Assembly: GCA_016647705.1 (NCBI GenBank)
Contig: CM028329.1
Span: forward strand, 13,665,910-13,729,909
DNA length: 64,000 bases
DNA from: Eucommia ulmoides
Taxonomy: Eukaryota; Streptophyta; Magnoliopsida; Garryales; Eucommiaceae
Reading direction: 5' to 3'
Position 1 is the first letter of the stretch, and each line of letters opens with the position of its first letter. The notes below the pieces were generated by a model. The model searched no databases, had not been told where the DNA came from, and was given only the letters and a program-made list of their open reading frames with translations. Below are positions 54,217 to 64,000 of this stretch, piece by piece. The position numbers were made by a program, and so were the translations under genes.

Positions 54217-54429
54217 GCGCTGGTCGTCATTGTCTACAACCTCGTCCCCTCTGGGTGGAGGTCGATTGCGGTTTTCTATTCTATTCTGGCCCCAGTGCTC
54301 TTCTCAGCGATCATTATCCTTGAACCATGGATCTTTATTCTTTCTCTGGACATAGCTCCCGATGTATCCTCTCTTTATAAGGGCCTCTATCTCTTCATTG
54401 AGTTGGAAGCCGTCTTTAGTGGAGTGACC

Positions 54430-55740
54430 TCAGTCACTATGAAACTCACAATACTTGGATTTTCCCATGGGTTTACCCCTCAGGGGAGGATCAGGAGGGA
54501 AAAATCCTCTTCCAGAGTTCTCCACGAAGATCATCGCTATGGATTCCATCAGGGAGTGAACCTTTGCTATCGAGGCCTTGGGGACGGAAGATGTCTCCAG
54601 TCCCCAGGTAGAGGTCCTAATCATTCTTTTACTTGGAGTTTTTGTGAACCCTAATCCTGAATTGGTCATTCCTTAGCTCGACCCTTCTTATTCTAGACCA
54701 TTTATCGGTCTCTTTTCACGTTGTCCCTCAGATTTGCCCCACAGAAATGGGTACCCCTATCCAAGGCAACGTGAAAGTTGGGCGTGGGGCGTGAACAGAG
54801 GTCATAGTATAACCTTCAATGTCTAATCCCATCAATGAAGGTGTTTAGGTCCATGGCTTCCTAGAGGTCTTCGTAGATGATGGTCTCTCACTTGAACCTA
54901 TCCATAAAGTATACAAGGTTCACGGTGAGCTTCTGCCGGAGTATATGGATGTGCATCATGGTCTTTGGTCTCTATCTAGAGTGGCTAAATAGAGTGAGGA
55001 AGAGTTTCTCAAGCTAGGAGAAAGTGAAGATCGAGGCTGGGGACAGATCTCAGAACCAGAAATGGGTCGTTCCGGTAAGGGTGAGGGGGGAAAAACTTGC
55101 ATCTCAGTGCCACAAAGGTAGTGTGCCTATCCATTTGGGATTTGAAGATGGAGATGTGGTCCACAAGATCTACTATCCCATCATACAGAATCATTTAGGG
55201 ATGGAAAATTTGTATGGCACCACTTCCTCCACGATATTGTTTGTGAAAGGAGACCTCACCTCAGTAGGGAGCCCAGTCACTTCTGTTGGGCCTTGTAACT
55301 ATTGGAGAATTGTTTCCATGTCAGAAATGTAATGTTCCACATTAGATTCACCTTTGGATGGTGCTACTACTTGACTGGTAGCTGCCTTGGCTCCTTGTCT
55401 TCTTGTCGGCGGAGAGTGGGGGTCCACCTCTCGAAAGCAGCAGACCTGGTACTCAGATCAGGCAACGTAGCTAAGTGTTATGCCCGTCTAGGACCCATGA
55501 TGGTCCTCGACCTAGTGATCTTGTGTGGGTGGTGATGGCGAGTCCAAAGTAGTAGGGAGAGCTAAGTCTCGCTTCCTCACTACTCGATCACAAAGCCAAG
55601 GTCAAGCTCTCGGTGCATGCTCATTGGAATAGATCACACAGTCTTCTAACTCTTGGGGGTCCTTCTCTTCCCCTGAGGTCTAGAGATTGGGTTCCCCCTG
55701 AGCCAGGGTTAGTGGGAAATGGGACAAAAAGACTTGGAAG
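54430..55740 (-). pseudogene. Gypsy copy A: gag region
   Basis: KSKYCEFHSD at 54440-54480 is the CxxH part of the gag zinc-binding motif. PPDPPLRGKPMGK lies just upstream of it. MILYDGIVDLVDHISIFKSQ (55194 downward) matches the gag core YDGTTDPxDHLxxFKSxM. Frames shift several times. At about 55740 this sequence passes directly into the 3' tail of copy B, with no LTR between. Confidence 0.72.
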
Positions 55741-55789
55741 TAGGTTTTTTATCACTTGGTATGCGAACGAGTGAATGTGCTGCAGTCGA

Positions 55790-56420
55790 ACACTTTGCCC
55801 ACCAGACGACCAAGGTAGCTAGTTAAGAGCGATCTATTGAGGTCTTCTTTTATGTGGTAGGCTAATTTTCCTTTCTTGTCATTTATTTTGTCCCCCAGAT
55901 GACCAAGTGAGCCCGTGTCAGCCGGGCTTCCTTGGTGTCTTGCTGGATAGGGCCTTTAGGTCGGTCAACACGCTATTGTTGGTGTTTCGCTTGGATTGTA
56001 GGTTATTTTGCCCCCAGACGAATAAGGGAGCCCATTCTGAGCGAGCTGTTGAGGTCGTCTTTTTGGTTTCTCAGCAAAATTTCCCCAATTGTTCCTCTGA
56101 ATTTGCCCCCCAAACGATCTGACCAGCCCAATTTTTCGGGCTTGTCGATCTTCTCCAGGTTGTGGCCCTTGACTTTGCATCATCCTTGGATCAATCCCCA
56201 AGCTAGAAGGCTACCTCTGCCTGGGTTGATGGCTAGAGCCCGGCCTACCTCCAGCCTTTGGCATGGGGACGGATCGATTCCGTCTTTATAGGGAGAAAGG
56301 ATTTGGGACGGCTCACCCCAACCTCCCGGCACTTAGAGGGTTGCCCTTTCCTGCCTAGAATCTTTTGGGATCGTTTTTCCCTCCAAACGATTTGTTGAGC
56401 TCGATTTTTCGGAGCTGATC
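55790..56420. repeat. Degenerate tandem repeats in the 3' tail of gypsy copy B
   Basis: A unit starting TTTGCCCCCCAGACGA and followed by GAGCCC or GAGCTC and a TCGATCTTCT or GAGGTCGTCT box recurs at about 55796, 55888, 56006, 56106 and 56378. Spacing is roughly 90-270 bases. It lies between integrase and the missing 3' LTR. Confidence 0.6.
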
Positions 56421-56524
56421 GATCTTCTTTAGGGTTCGATCCGTAGATGCGCTATTTTGCGAAAAATAGAAGTTCATTGAACCAAAAATGCTTTCCTTTT
56501 CATTTACCATAACCTTTTCCATTA

Positions 56525-57660
56525 CAACTTCTGTGAGATCAAAATACAAAATGTAGGACAAGTTCTCTGGATTTTAGTCGACGATTTTGTAGTAGCGTTT
56601 GAGGTGTTCAGCGTTACAGGGGTGCCTGAGTGGCACCCCTTCCTCCGTTTCCAAGTTGTAGGTGCCTGGCCAGGCTACGCTAACTATACAGTCAGGACCT
56701 TCCCAGCTCAGTGATAGCTTTCCGGTATTTTTCTCTTTAGTAGCTAGAGTGACCTTCCTTAGGACGAGTTCCCCAACCTCAAAAGATCGAGGACGGATAC
56801 GGCAATTGTAGTACCGAGTCGTCCTTTGCTGGTAGGCGGCCTAATGGATCTGAGCCCGCTCTCTCCTTTCTTCGAGTAGGTCAAGGTTCAGAGCCAGGCT
56901 GGCCTCGTTCTCAGTTGGGTCTAATGGGCAGGCAGTACAAGAAGAGGGTATTCTGACCTCTACGGGGATTACAGCCTCAAAACCGAATGTCATCACGAAG
57001 GGTATCTCACCGGTCGGGGTCCGAGCTGTTTTGTGATAAGCCCACAGCACGGGATACAAGTCTTCCACCCATAACCCCTTTGACTTGTCTAATCTGGTTT
57101 TCAGATTTTGCAAGATAGTCTGGTTAGTGACTTCGACCTGTCGGTTCGCCTGATGGTGGCCGGGGGAGAAGAACTTTGTTTTGATCCCCAGCCCGGCACA
57201 CAGCTCGGAGAACAAGTCATTATCGAACTACTTTCCATTGTCAGATATGATAGCCCTTGGTATGCCAAATCTACAAATCATGTTTTTCCACACGAAGTCT
57301 CGAATCCGTTGTTTGGTGATCGTCGCAAGTGGCTCGGCCTCAAACTACTTAGTGAAGTAGTCGATGGCGACGACCAAAAATTTTCTCTAGTCAGTCCCCA
57401 GGAGAAACGGGCCGAGAAGGTCGATACCCCCACTGGGCGAACAGCCACAGGCTGGATATTGGTACCAGCTCGGTCGGCGGGGCGTGAGGGTGTGTGGCAA
57501 ATCGCTGGCACTTGTCACACATTTTCACGAATTCTCTCCCTTCTTCTAACATCTTAGGCCAGTAATACCCGTTCAGGAGTAGCTTTCGAACTAGGGACCT
57601 GCCCCGCCCGAGTAATTCCTGCAAATCCCCTCGTAGACTTCCCTCATAATGTAGTCGGCC
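56525..57660 (-). pseudogene. Gypsy copy B: integrase region
   Basis: Zinc-binding part GYYWPKMLEEGREF with MCDKCQRFATHPHAP, then VVAIDYFTK*FEAEPLA, ISDNGK*FDNDLFSELC, HHQANRQVEVTNQTIL, and the C-terminal RPRSFEVGELVLRKVTLATK with LKRYY. The D, D and E of the catalytic triad are all still present. Inactivation is by stops, mostly TAG (57228-57230, 56841-56843, and TAG for Trp near 57351). Confidence 0.85.
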
Positions 57661-57916
57661 TCCTCAGGTCAGAGACATTAGGAATACAGACTAGAGAAGG
57701 ATTTTTAGTAAAGAAAACTGTCAATGAGGGCGTACCACGCTACCTAGTACCGTATTCCCTCATAATGTAGTTGGCACCCAGGGCGCATATCATCATAGTC
57801 TCATCTAAGGAGGCTGTTCTCGACTAGGCGAGACATTTAACGGGTACCGTTCTCTTGAGTGTGTACTCGACTGCCGAGGCCAAGTTAGCCAGGGCATCGG
57901 TGTGCCTGTTCTCTTC

Positions 57917-58250
57917 TCAGGGTATTTCCGTGACTTTCACCTTCTCGAAGAGTTTCGTTAGGTCTTTTACCCTCTCTAGATAGGCTACCATGCTCGAGTC
58001 TTTTGCGAGGTAATCACCGTTGACCTGATTGACCACGAGCTGGGGATTGCACATTACTAGGAGGGATCTTACACTAAAATCCTGGGCTAATCGAAGCCCA
58101 GCCAATAACACTTCGTACTCAGCCTCGTTATTTGTAGCTCGGAATCCAAGCCTGAGGGCGTACTCGATCTCTTCTTTATTTAGGGCCATGAGGACCATTC
58201 CAGCCCCTAAGCCGCTCTGATTAGAGGATCCGTCAGTGATGAGCTATCAC
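57917..58250 (-). pseudogene. Gypsy copy B: RNase H region
   Basis: TDGSSNQSGLGAGMVLMALN then NNEAEYEVLLAGLRLAQDF match the plant gypsy RNase H. The catalytic Asp is kept, unlike in copy A. Two stops directly precede it (58244-58249), one of them at the position that is also TAG in copy A. Confidence 0.85.
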
Positions 58251-58399
58251 GATTCAAGTTCGAGGTCATCTTGGGCTTTGGTCAGCTCGACCAAGACTCC
58301 AGTCCGCCCCGGGCTTTCGGAGGTATGCTCAGAATGACCTAGGTCAGAGACGGTCTCCTCCTCGGGAAATGTTAGCTCGACTATAAAGTTAGAAATGAC

Positions 58400-59776
58400 C
58401 TATCCCTTGATTGCCTTCTTGGGGCGATATTCGATATGGAATTGGCCCAACTCCAGGCTATATTTCATTAACCTCCCCGAGATATCAGGAGAGTAGAGGA
58501 TCTGCCTCAATGGTTGGTCCGTCAAAACCACAATCGTGTGAGCCTGAAAGTACTGGCGTAGCTTCCTTGAGGAAATCAGCCGGGCGTAGGCTAGTTTTTT
58601 AAATTTCGTGTACCGCGTCTCTACATCGGTCAAGACACGGATTGAGTAGTAGATCGGGCTCTGAACACCGGCATCCTCCTTGACCAGGGCGACACTAACG
58701 GCTGTTGGGGAGGCCGCGATGTAGAGGAGCAGGTCTTCGACCTTTTGGGGCATAGTGAGTAGGGGAGCCGATGAGAGATATCTTTTCAGCTCTTCGAAGG
58801 TGCGGTTATAGTCCTCGATCCATTCGAATGCCATGTTTCCCTAGAGAATTTTGAAAAATGGGAGGCATTTTTCGAACGACCTGGAGATGAACCGGTTTAG
58901 GGTGGCTAACCGGCCTGTTAGCATCTGGACCTCTTTCTTGTTTCGAGGAGAGGCCATACTAAGCACCGTGCTAATATGGTCAGGGTTCGCGTCAATGCCG
59001 CGCTGTGAGACTATAAAGCCTAGGAACTTACCAGCGGACACGTCGAAAATACACTTGATCAGATTCAGCTTCATGCGATGAGCGCGGAGTTTATCGAAGC
59101 AGGCCTGGAGGTGGTCGAGGTGGTCCTCGGCTCGGCTACTCTTCACGAGCATGTCGTCGATGTACACCTCCATCGTGTTCCCAATTTCTTCCTTGAACAT
59201 TTTCTTGATAAGTCTCTAGTAGGTCGTTCCGGTATTGCGGAGGCCAAACGACATGACTTTGTAGCAATAAGTGCCCTGATCAATGATGAAAGAGGTCTTA
59301 CTTTTGTCCAGAGGATACATGGGGATTTGATTGTAGTCGGCGTAGGCATTGAGGAAGCTGAGTCGCTCGTGCCCTGTCCTAGCGTCGATTACGATGTCGA
59401 TCCTTAGGAGTGGAAAGAAGTCTTTCGGGCAGGCCTTGTTTAGATCTTTGAAATCAACACAAAGTCACCATTTGTTGCCAGCCTTTGGGTCCAGCACGAC
59501 GTTCGCGAGCCAGTCCGGGAACTTTACTTCTTCCACGACGTCCGACCTAACGAGTTTATCCATCTCTTCTTCTATTATCTTCTTCCGGTCTGGGTGGAAC
59601 TTCATTCTCTTTTGGAGAATAAGTGGATGGTGAATGTTGGCGTTCAGCCGGTGCATGGAAACACTTGGATCGATACCAGGAAACTTGTTGTGCGACCATG
59701 CAAACACATCGTGGTTTCTCACCAACAGCTCGGTGAGGCCGAATCGCTCCCCGTCCAAATGACGTGGGGTACACAA
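58400..59776 (-). pseudogene. Gypsy copy B: reverse transcriptase region
   Basis: Runs from MHRLNANIHHPLILQKRMKF and VRSDVVEEVKFPDWLANVVL, through EVYIDDMLVKS (59150-59180, intact YIDD) and KCIFDVSAGKFLGFIVSQRG, to SPIYYSIRVLTDVETRYTKF and RQYFQAHTIVVLTDQPLRQI. Stops at 59215 (TAG in TTY*RL), near 58835 and near 58397 (TAG) break what is otherwise one well-preserved frame, younger-looking than copy A. Confidence 0.88.
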
Positions 59777-59818
59777 CTTGGGCCCCGACTATAATATCTA
59801 TTTTTTCTCCAAGGCCCT

Positions 59819-60379
59819 TCATTCACAGGACCGCACGGCTTCTTGGTTTTCTTGGACCTCACCCACCTCCGAATCCGTGGGGAATTTCATCTTCTGGTAA
59901 TAAGAAGAGCATACAGCCTTCAGGGCGGCCACAGTGGGCCGACCCATGATCGCGTTGTACGGAGACGGCCTATCAACGATAAGGAATTTGGACCAGACGG
60001 TGGCGACATTAGGGCTGGAACCAACGGTGATGGGCAGAGAAACCCAGCCAACCGAATTGACCACATCGCCACCAAATCTGACGAGCAGGGATCTGATGGG
60101 ATGTACGGAGCTCGCTTTTATGCCCATTTTATCGAAGGCTCATTTGAAGAGAATATTTATCGAGCTTTCGCCATCGATGAGTATCCTTGTTATCTTAAAA
60201 TGGTTTATTAAGGCTACAATGACTAGGGCATCTTCGTGCAGAATGTGCACCCCCCTCAGGTCAGCCTCATTGAATAAGATCATATTATGGAAGGCTACAT
60301 CTATCGTGTTAACCTCGTAGACGCCCTTTTCTTCTTTCCTCTTACTCTTGCATTCGTACCTCTTTCGAGAAGAAGACAT
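59819..60379 (-). pseudogene. Gypsy copy B: protease region
   Basis: LRGVHILHEDALVIVALINH then ILIDGESSINILF, followed by FLIVDRPSPYNAIMGRPTVA and LKAVCSSYYQKMKFPT. The active-site motif DTGSS/DGGSS reads DGESS, so the Asp is kept but the essential Gly is Glu. Confidence 0.82.
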
Positions 60380-60553
60380 TTTCTTTCTAAAACCCAGGCC
60401 GCCGTGGATAACGTTGATTTCGCTGTTGACTATCAGATTGGAGTCGTCCCCAACTCACTCACCATGGGGCTGAGCCTGGTTATCATTCTGCTTTTGGCGA
60501 TGTCCTCGGCGCCCATTACGGCGGTCATTCGAGCTGGCCCGATCTTTGTCAAG

Positions 60554-62045
60554 TTAGTGGACGTAATTCTCGAGGTAACCTCTGCGAATGAGGGTTTCAA
60601 TTTCTTTCTTCAACTGGAAGGATTCATCGGTGGCATGACCGTTGCTCTTGTGGAAGTCGCAGTATTTATCAGTCAACTTTCTGAGGGACTTCCCTCTATG
60701 GGGAGGCGTAGGTGAGAAAAGGGCTTTTTTTGGCATTCTCAGTGAAAATGGTTGCAACGGAAGCGATAAGGAGTGTATAAATGACCTGACGGGGACCTGA
60801 TGACGGCCGTCGATCTTCGGGCAACGGGCCTAACCTCCCCTCCGCCTGGAGTCTCCTTGACGTTTGGAATCGGCTCGTTCCCTCGTTGGCTTAGGATTTC
60901 TTCCTGAGAAGGTCTTTTTTCTCTTTCATGATCTTGTCGACGAGGTCAGCCTTATAGAAATTGGCGCTAAGGTCAAGTGTCTCGCGGAGGCTGGAGGCTG
61001 ACCTGTAATTCACGTCATACAAGAGCCTCCGGTGCCTTAGTCCGCTAATGAAAGCATTGAGCGCTACTTTATCAGAAACTCCTTCACATGCGAGGGACTC
61101 CATCCAAAATCAATGCACGTAATCGGCTAGATTCTCATTTTCCTCCTGCCTGATGCCGAAGAGGTGAGACGTGGTCTTCAGCCTGCAACGTGACCGGCTG
61201 AACCTCTCTATGAACTGTTATTCGAGCTGGAAGAATATGGAGATTGAGACCGGTGGGAGGTCATTGAACCACGACCTAGCCGGTCCAGTTAATCTAAGAT
61301 GAAAGAATTTACACCTTATAGCGTTGGTGGCAGCCTGTACATTTATGTAGGAAACATACACGGAAAGATGATCCAGTAGGTCGGTTGTCCCGTCATACTG
61401 GGCTGTCAACGGGTTGGGAAATCGATAAGGAACTGTCTCTTCCATGATTTCCACAGTGAAAAGAGATCGGGCTCCGGCATGCAGCCCGGTGGCTTCCCCG
61501 GTATTGCGCATGAGACTGAGGGCGGCCTTCATCTCTACCAGGCATCACTCCATTGTGGTCGTCATCCTCTCTGGAGTGACAATCTGACTGGCAGTAAGTC
61601 TGGGCTTCCTCCTACGAGCCTGCAGTGGGGAGTGAGAGTCTACTTCTCTAATTTGAGAAGATTGGTACTCGAAACGTTCATGGAGGCTATATTCCCGAGA
61701 CGGCAGTGATCCCAGCTGGTCCTTTGACCGTCGTCCGCGAGCCTATCTTGAATCGGTTGTCGAAGCGACTGGAGGGTCAAAATCCTTTTCCCTCAGTGCT
61801 CGGTTAGCAGCCTGATGCCGAGCCCGTGCCATCTGTACGTGAGATACTAATGATCGATCATCGGACTGCTGTGGACAGGCCTTCTCCTCCACGATATGGA
61901 GGTTCGGTCCCCCTTCAACCGGGGGCGGAGGTATATGGGAGAGAAGAATGTCAAAGTACTCTTGAAACTTGCCAAGCTGGCGTTCTACGCTATCGAGCCT
62001 GGCAACATCGACGACCCCGGACGTCTGGCCTGGGCAGAGCTCCAC
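60554..62045 (-). pseudogene. Gypsy copy B: gag region
   Basis: In order: VARLDSVERQLGKFQEYF (62045 downward), PNPLTAQYDGTTDLLDHLSV with RLTGPARSWFNDLPP (61532 downward), ACEGVSDKVALNAFISGLRH, and DKYCDFHKSNGHATDESFQL with LIRRGYL. This is the standard order of plant gypsy gag. Frames are broken at several points. Confidence 0.82.
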
Positions 62046-62268
62046 GACATTGGCATTTCACCCTTCAGCGTCTGCATCTTCTTCATTGGTCTCTCGGTGG
62101 GCAGTGACCCTAGTCTCCAGCCTTGGTGCCCTCGACATATCTTCCCTGGGCTGTCTATTCACCGAGTGGCTTATGTTTTCTAATGGATGAGAGTGACTAG
62201 ACCTTGTGTTCATCAAACCTTAGCAAAACAGGTAGCTGATGACTCGAAGAAGAATTTTAGTACCACTT

Positions 62269-62284
62269 CCCACAGACGGCGCCA
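62269..62284 (-). other. Primer binding site of gypsy copy B
   Basis: The minus strand reads TGGCGCCGTCTGTGGG, next to the LTR end, a well-known junction sequence of plant gypsy elements. Confidence 0.75.
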
Positions 62285-62287
62285 AAC

Positions 62288-62989
62288 TGTTGGTGTCAGA
62301 ATCTAGTTCAACCAGCAATATGGTCTAAACAATCTCAGATCAGGGGTAAGAGGAGTGTTGAGTGTATTTCGTCACGTACTGCAGCTGGGGCGGACGACCA
62401 ATCTGGTCTAAGTCCGAGCTCAGGTCTCGATTTTCTCCCTCGCTCTTGGCAGTTGTCTTGGCTGAGCTCTTGGTCATCACCTGCACAAGGGACAGCCCCG
62501 ATGTGTCCCCTCCGGCGTGAAAGTAAGAATCCTGGGAGAAATATAAGTCGGAGAGTTACTGTTACCTTGACTTATCTAACTGATCTGATGTAAAGTTTCT
62601 TTCCCTAGAATGGTTTCCTCGTCCTTCAAAAAGTGTTGGAGAAGCCTCTTTTTTATAGACGAAAGAGTGATTAGCATAAATAAGATTAAGACCTTAAAGT
62701 CGGATTACCGGTAAGCAGTCAGGCACGTGGGCGACATTGCGGATTAGAGTTACGGGCCTGGACCTTGGGCCCATTACTGTTGACGGTAAGGCGGGCATCC
62801 GACCTGCCGACGTGGCAAGCTAGGTCGTCCCAAATGGAAGAGGTCGGTCTGGGTGCACCGACCCCCTCAGGCTGCCAAGCAGATACCATCCGAGCTGTCT
62901 ATACACCGGTCTAGTACAAAGCGATGGCGATGTTGCAGATCCGATCTTCGCGGGTGACACGTGGAGGAGGCCCGACTTTACCCACATCA
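62288..62989 (-). repeat. 5' LTR of gypsy copy B
   Basis: 702 bases, TG at 62288 and CA at 62988-62989, adjoining the primer site. It has a TATA-like stretch on the minus strand in CTTTTTTATAGACG near 62655. No 3' partner is found next to copy B. Confidence 0.7.
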
Positions 62990-63197
62990 GTTGTTCTCAT
63001 AATTGTGTTGTTGTAACTATGATCTTGATTACTTATTTCATACACATGTTCATGCATTTCAAAGTAATCACACTTACCCCATAAATTGAATATTTTGTAA
63101 AGTATACTTATTGTTTCACATCCTCTATACTAACTGCATTAAATGAGATTGTTAAATATGTTGTTGGAATAGAATCAAAGAAGGTATAAAAGTTTAA
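62990..63197. other. Gene-free spacer
   Basis: AT-rich with no recognisable feature. Confidence 0.5.
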
Positions 63198-63734
63198 GTC
63201 CCGTTTGTTAATCGTTTCCATTCCAAAAATTTTCATCTCATTCCTAGATTTTTGGGATTTTTATTTGGGAATAACATTTGGTAATTTTTGTTCCCATTCC
63301 CATTTGAGAATTGTGCCCACTTTCTTCTTAAGAAATGAGAAACAAAAAAAAGTTATTTCTCATTATTCCCATTCCATTTCCAAAACCACTGCTATTGTTC
63401 ATCCACCGGCCGACCACCGTCCACCGCCGTCACCAGTCATCTCCGGCAACCGTCGCCAGTCACCTCTGGCATCGCCGGCCGCCCCACCGTTCGGCCACCA
63501 CCACCGCAGCCCGGCCAAAACAAAAAAAAAATCTCAAAACAAAAAAAATAAAATAAAATGGTTTCAGGATAAAATCGTTACCAAATACGATTCTATTCCC
63601 AAAATAAAAAATAAAAAAATTATCGTTACCAAATGCGATTCTACTCCCAAGAAAGAAACAAAATTCTCATCCCATCCCATTCCATTCTCATCCCACTGTT
63701 GGGATGGGAATAGAAACGATTACCAAACATCACC
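63198..63734. mobile_element. Harbinger-like element with GC-rich core, related to 2110-2805
   Basis: The left end GTCCCGTTTGTTAATCGTTT matches the inverted right end GGTGATGTTTGGTAATCGTTT. TTAA flanks both sides (63194-63197 and 63735-63738), compatible with a TTA/TAA target. The core (about 63400-63520) is CCACCGCC-rich and open in several frames by composition only. Reverse complemented, its layout follows 2110-2805. Confidence 0.7.
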
Positions 63735-63920
63735 TTAAAGATCCAATTCATTCTCCCTCTTAGGTCATATCTAGGCCACCACTATTGTTAATCGTAAAAA
63801 GACATGAGAGGTAAGTGGCGAAAACCCATCTTTCCAACCATCCATTACATCTTTTTTCCATCTTACAAGCGAAAAGATAGAATAAAAAAATCTTTACCAA
63901 ATATCTTTTTTGCTTTCCTA

Positions 63921-64000
63921 TTTTTTCGTTCTTTGAAAAATATTTGCAAGTTATTTAGTCTGGTTCATTGAAAAACTTACTATTTTATTTTCCAACATTT
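63921..64000. repeat. Direct repeat, right copy (pairs with 1-80)
   Basis: Gapless match to the first 80 bases of the window at an offset of 63,920. Confidence 0.85.

Noticed and set aside
54047-54654. Plus-strand frames of 102-154 codons over gypsy copy A
   Set aside because: The minus strand here reads clear gag and protease motifs; the plus frames are shadows.
56841-57557. Plus-strand 149-codon frame over the gypsy copy B integrase
   Set aside because: The opposite strand encodes the integrase core; the plus-strand frame has no domain.

Overview
The window is a stretch of a eudicot plant nuclear genome. It is AT-rich, has long gene-free tracts, is dense in nested LTR retrotransposons, Helitron-like and TIR DNA elements and microsatellites, and carries two intronless secreted FAD oxidase genes of a plant-specific type. 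I see no bacterial or organellar gene order, no CRISPR array, and no tRNA or rRNA gene.

The genic core (about 5 to 25 kb) is a decayed tandem array of berberine-bridge-enzyme-like (BBE-like) oxidase genes, all on the minus strand. BBE-A (5192-6799) and BBE-B (19084-20691) are both full-length, 535-residue, intact genes. BBE-C (20924-21082) is a 5' stump that keeps its TATA box, start codon and signal peptide and is now a 52-codon open frame. The array units also share upstream DNA: 8538-12204 is repeated at 21227-24859, and a third, decayed piece lies at about 17870-18190. Inside the large repeat about 1.5 kb is gapless and almost identical, while its flanks are clearly diverged. BBE-A and BBE-B differ at 64 of 535 residues by eye. 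The changes concentrate in the substrate-binding domain and include Glu/Gln at residue 438 and Gln/His at residue 183, so the paralogues may differ in chemistry.

The DNA between BBE-A and BBE-B was expanded by transposons: a 5'-deleted hAT-like element, a copia fragment (12205-17509), a short LTR element inserted in it (13797-17279, perfect TAGGG target duplication), and a Harbinger-like element inserted in that LTR (16039-17142).

From 25 to 63 kb the window is almost entirely mobile DNA: a decayed gypsy-type-transposon-domain gene (26690-29050, plus strand); an Athila-like LTR element (29837-35119) inserted in an older LTR; a probable Helitron (37030-47247) with two possible captured gene pieces, split by a second Athila-like element (41733-47003, perfect GTTGG target duplication); and two head-to-tail gypsy gag-pol pseudogenes (about 49.3-55.7 kb and 56.5-62.3 kb, minus strand), the first interrupted by a hAT-like element. 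A Harbinger-like element (63198-63734) is related to one at 2110-2805. The first 80 and last 80 bases of the window are gapless repeats of each other.

The only genes likely to make working proteins are the two BBE-like oxidases. Everything else supported here is a pseudogene, a gene fragment or transposon sequence.
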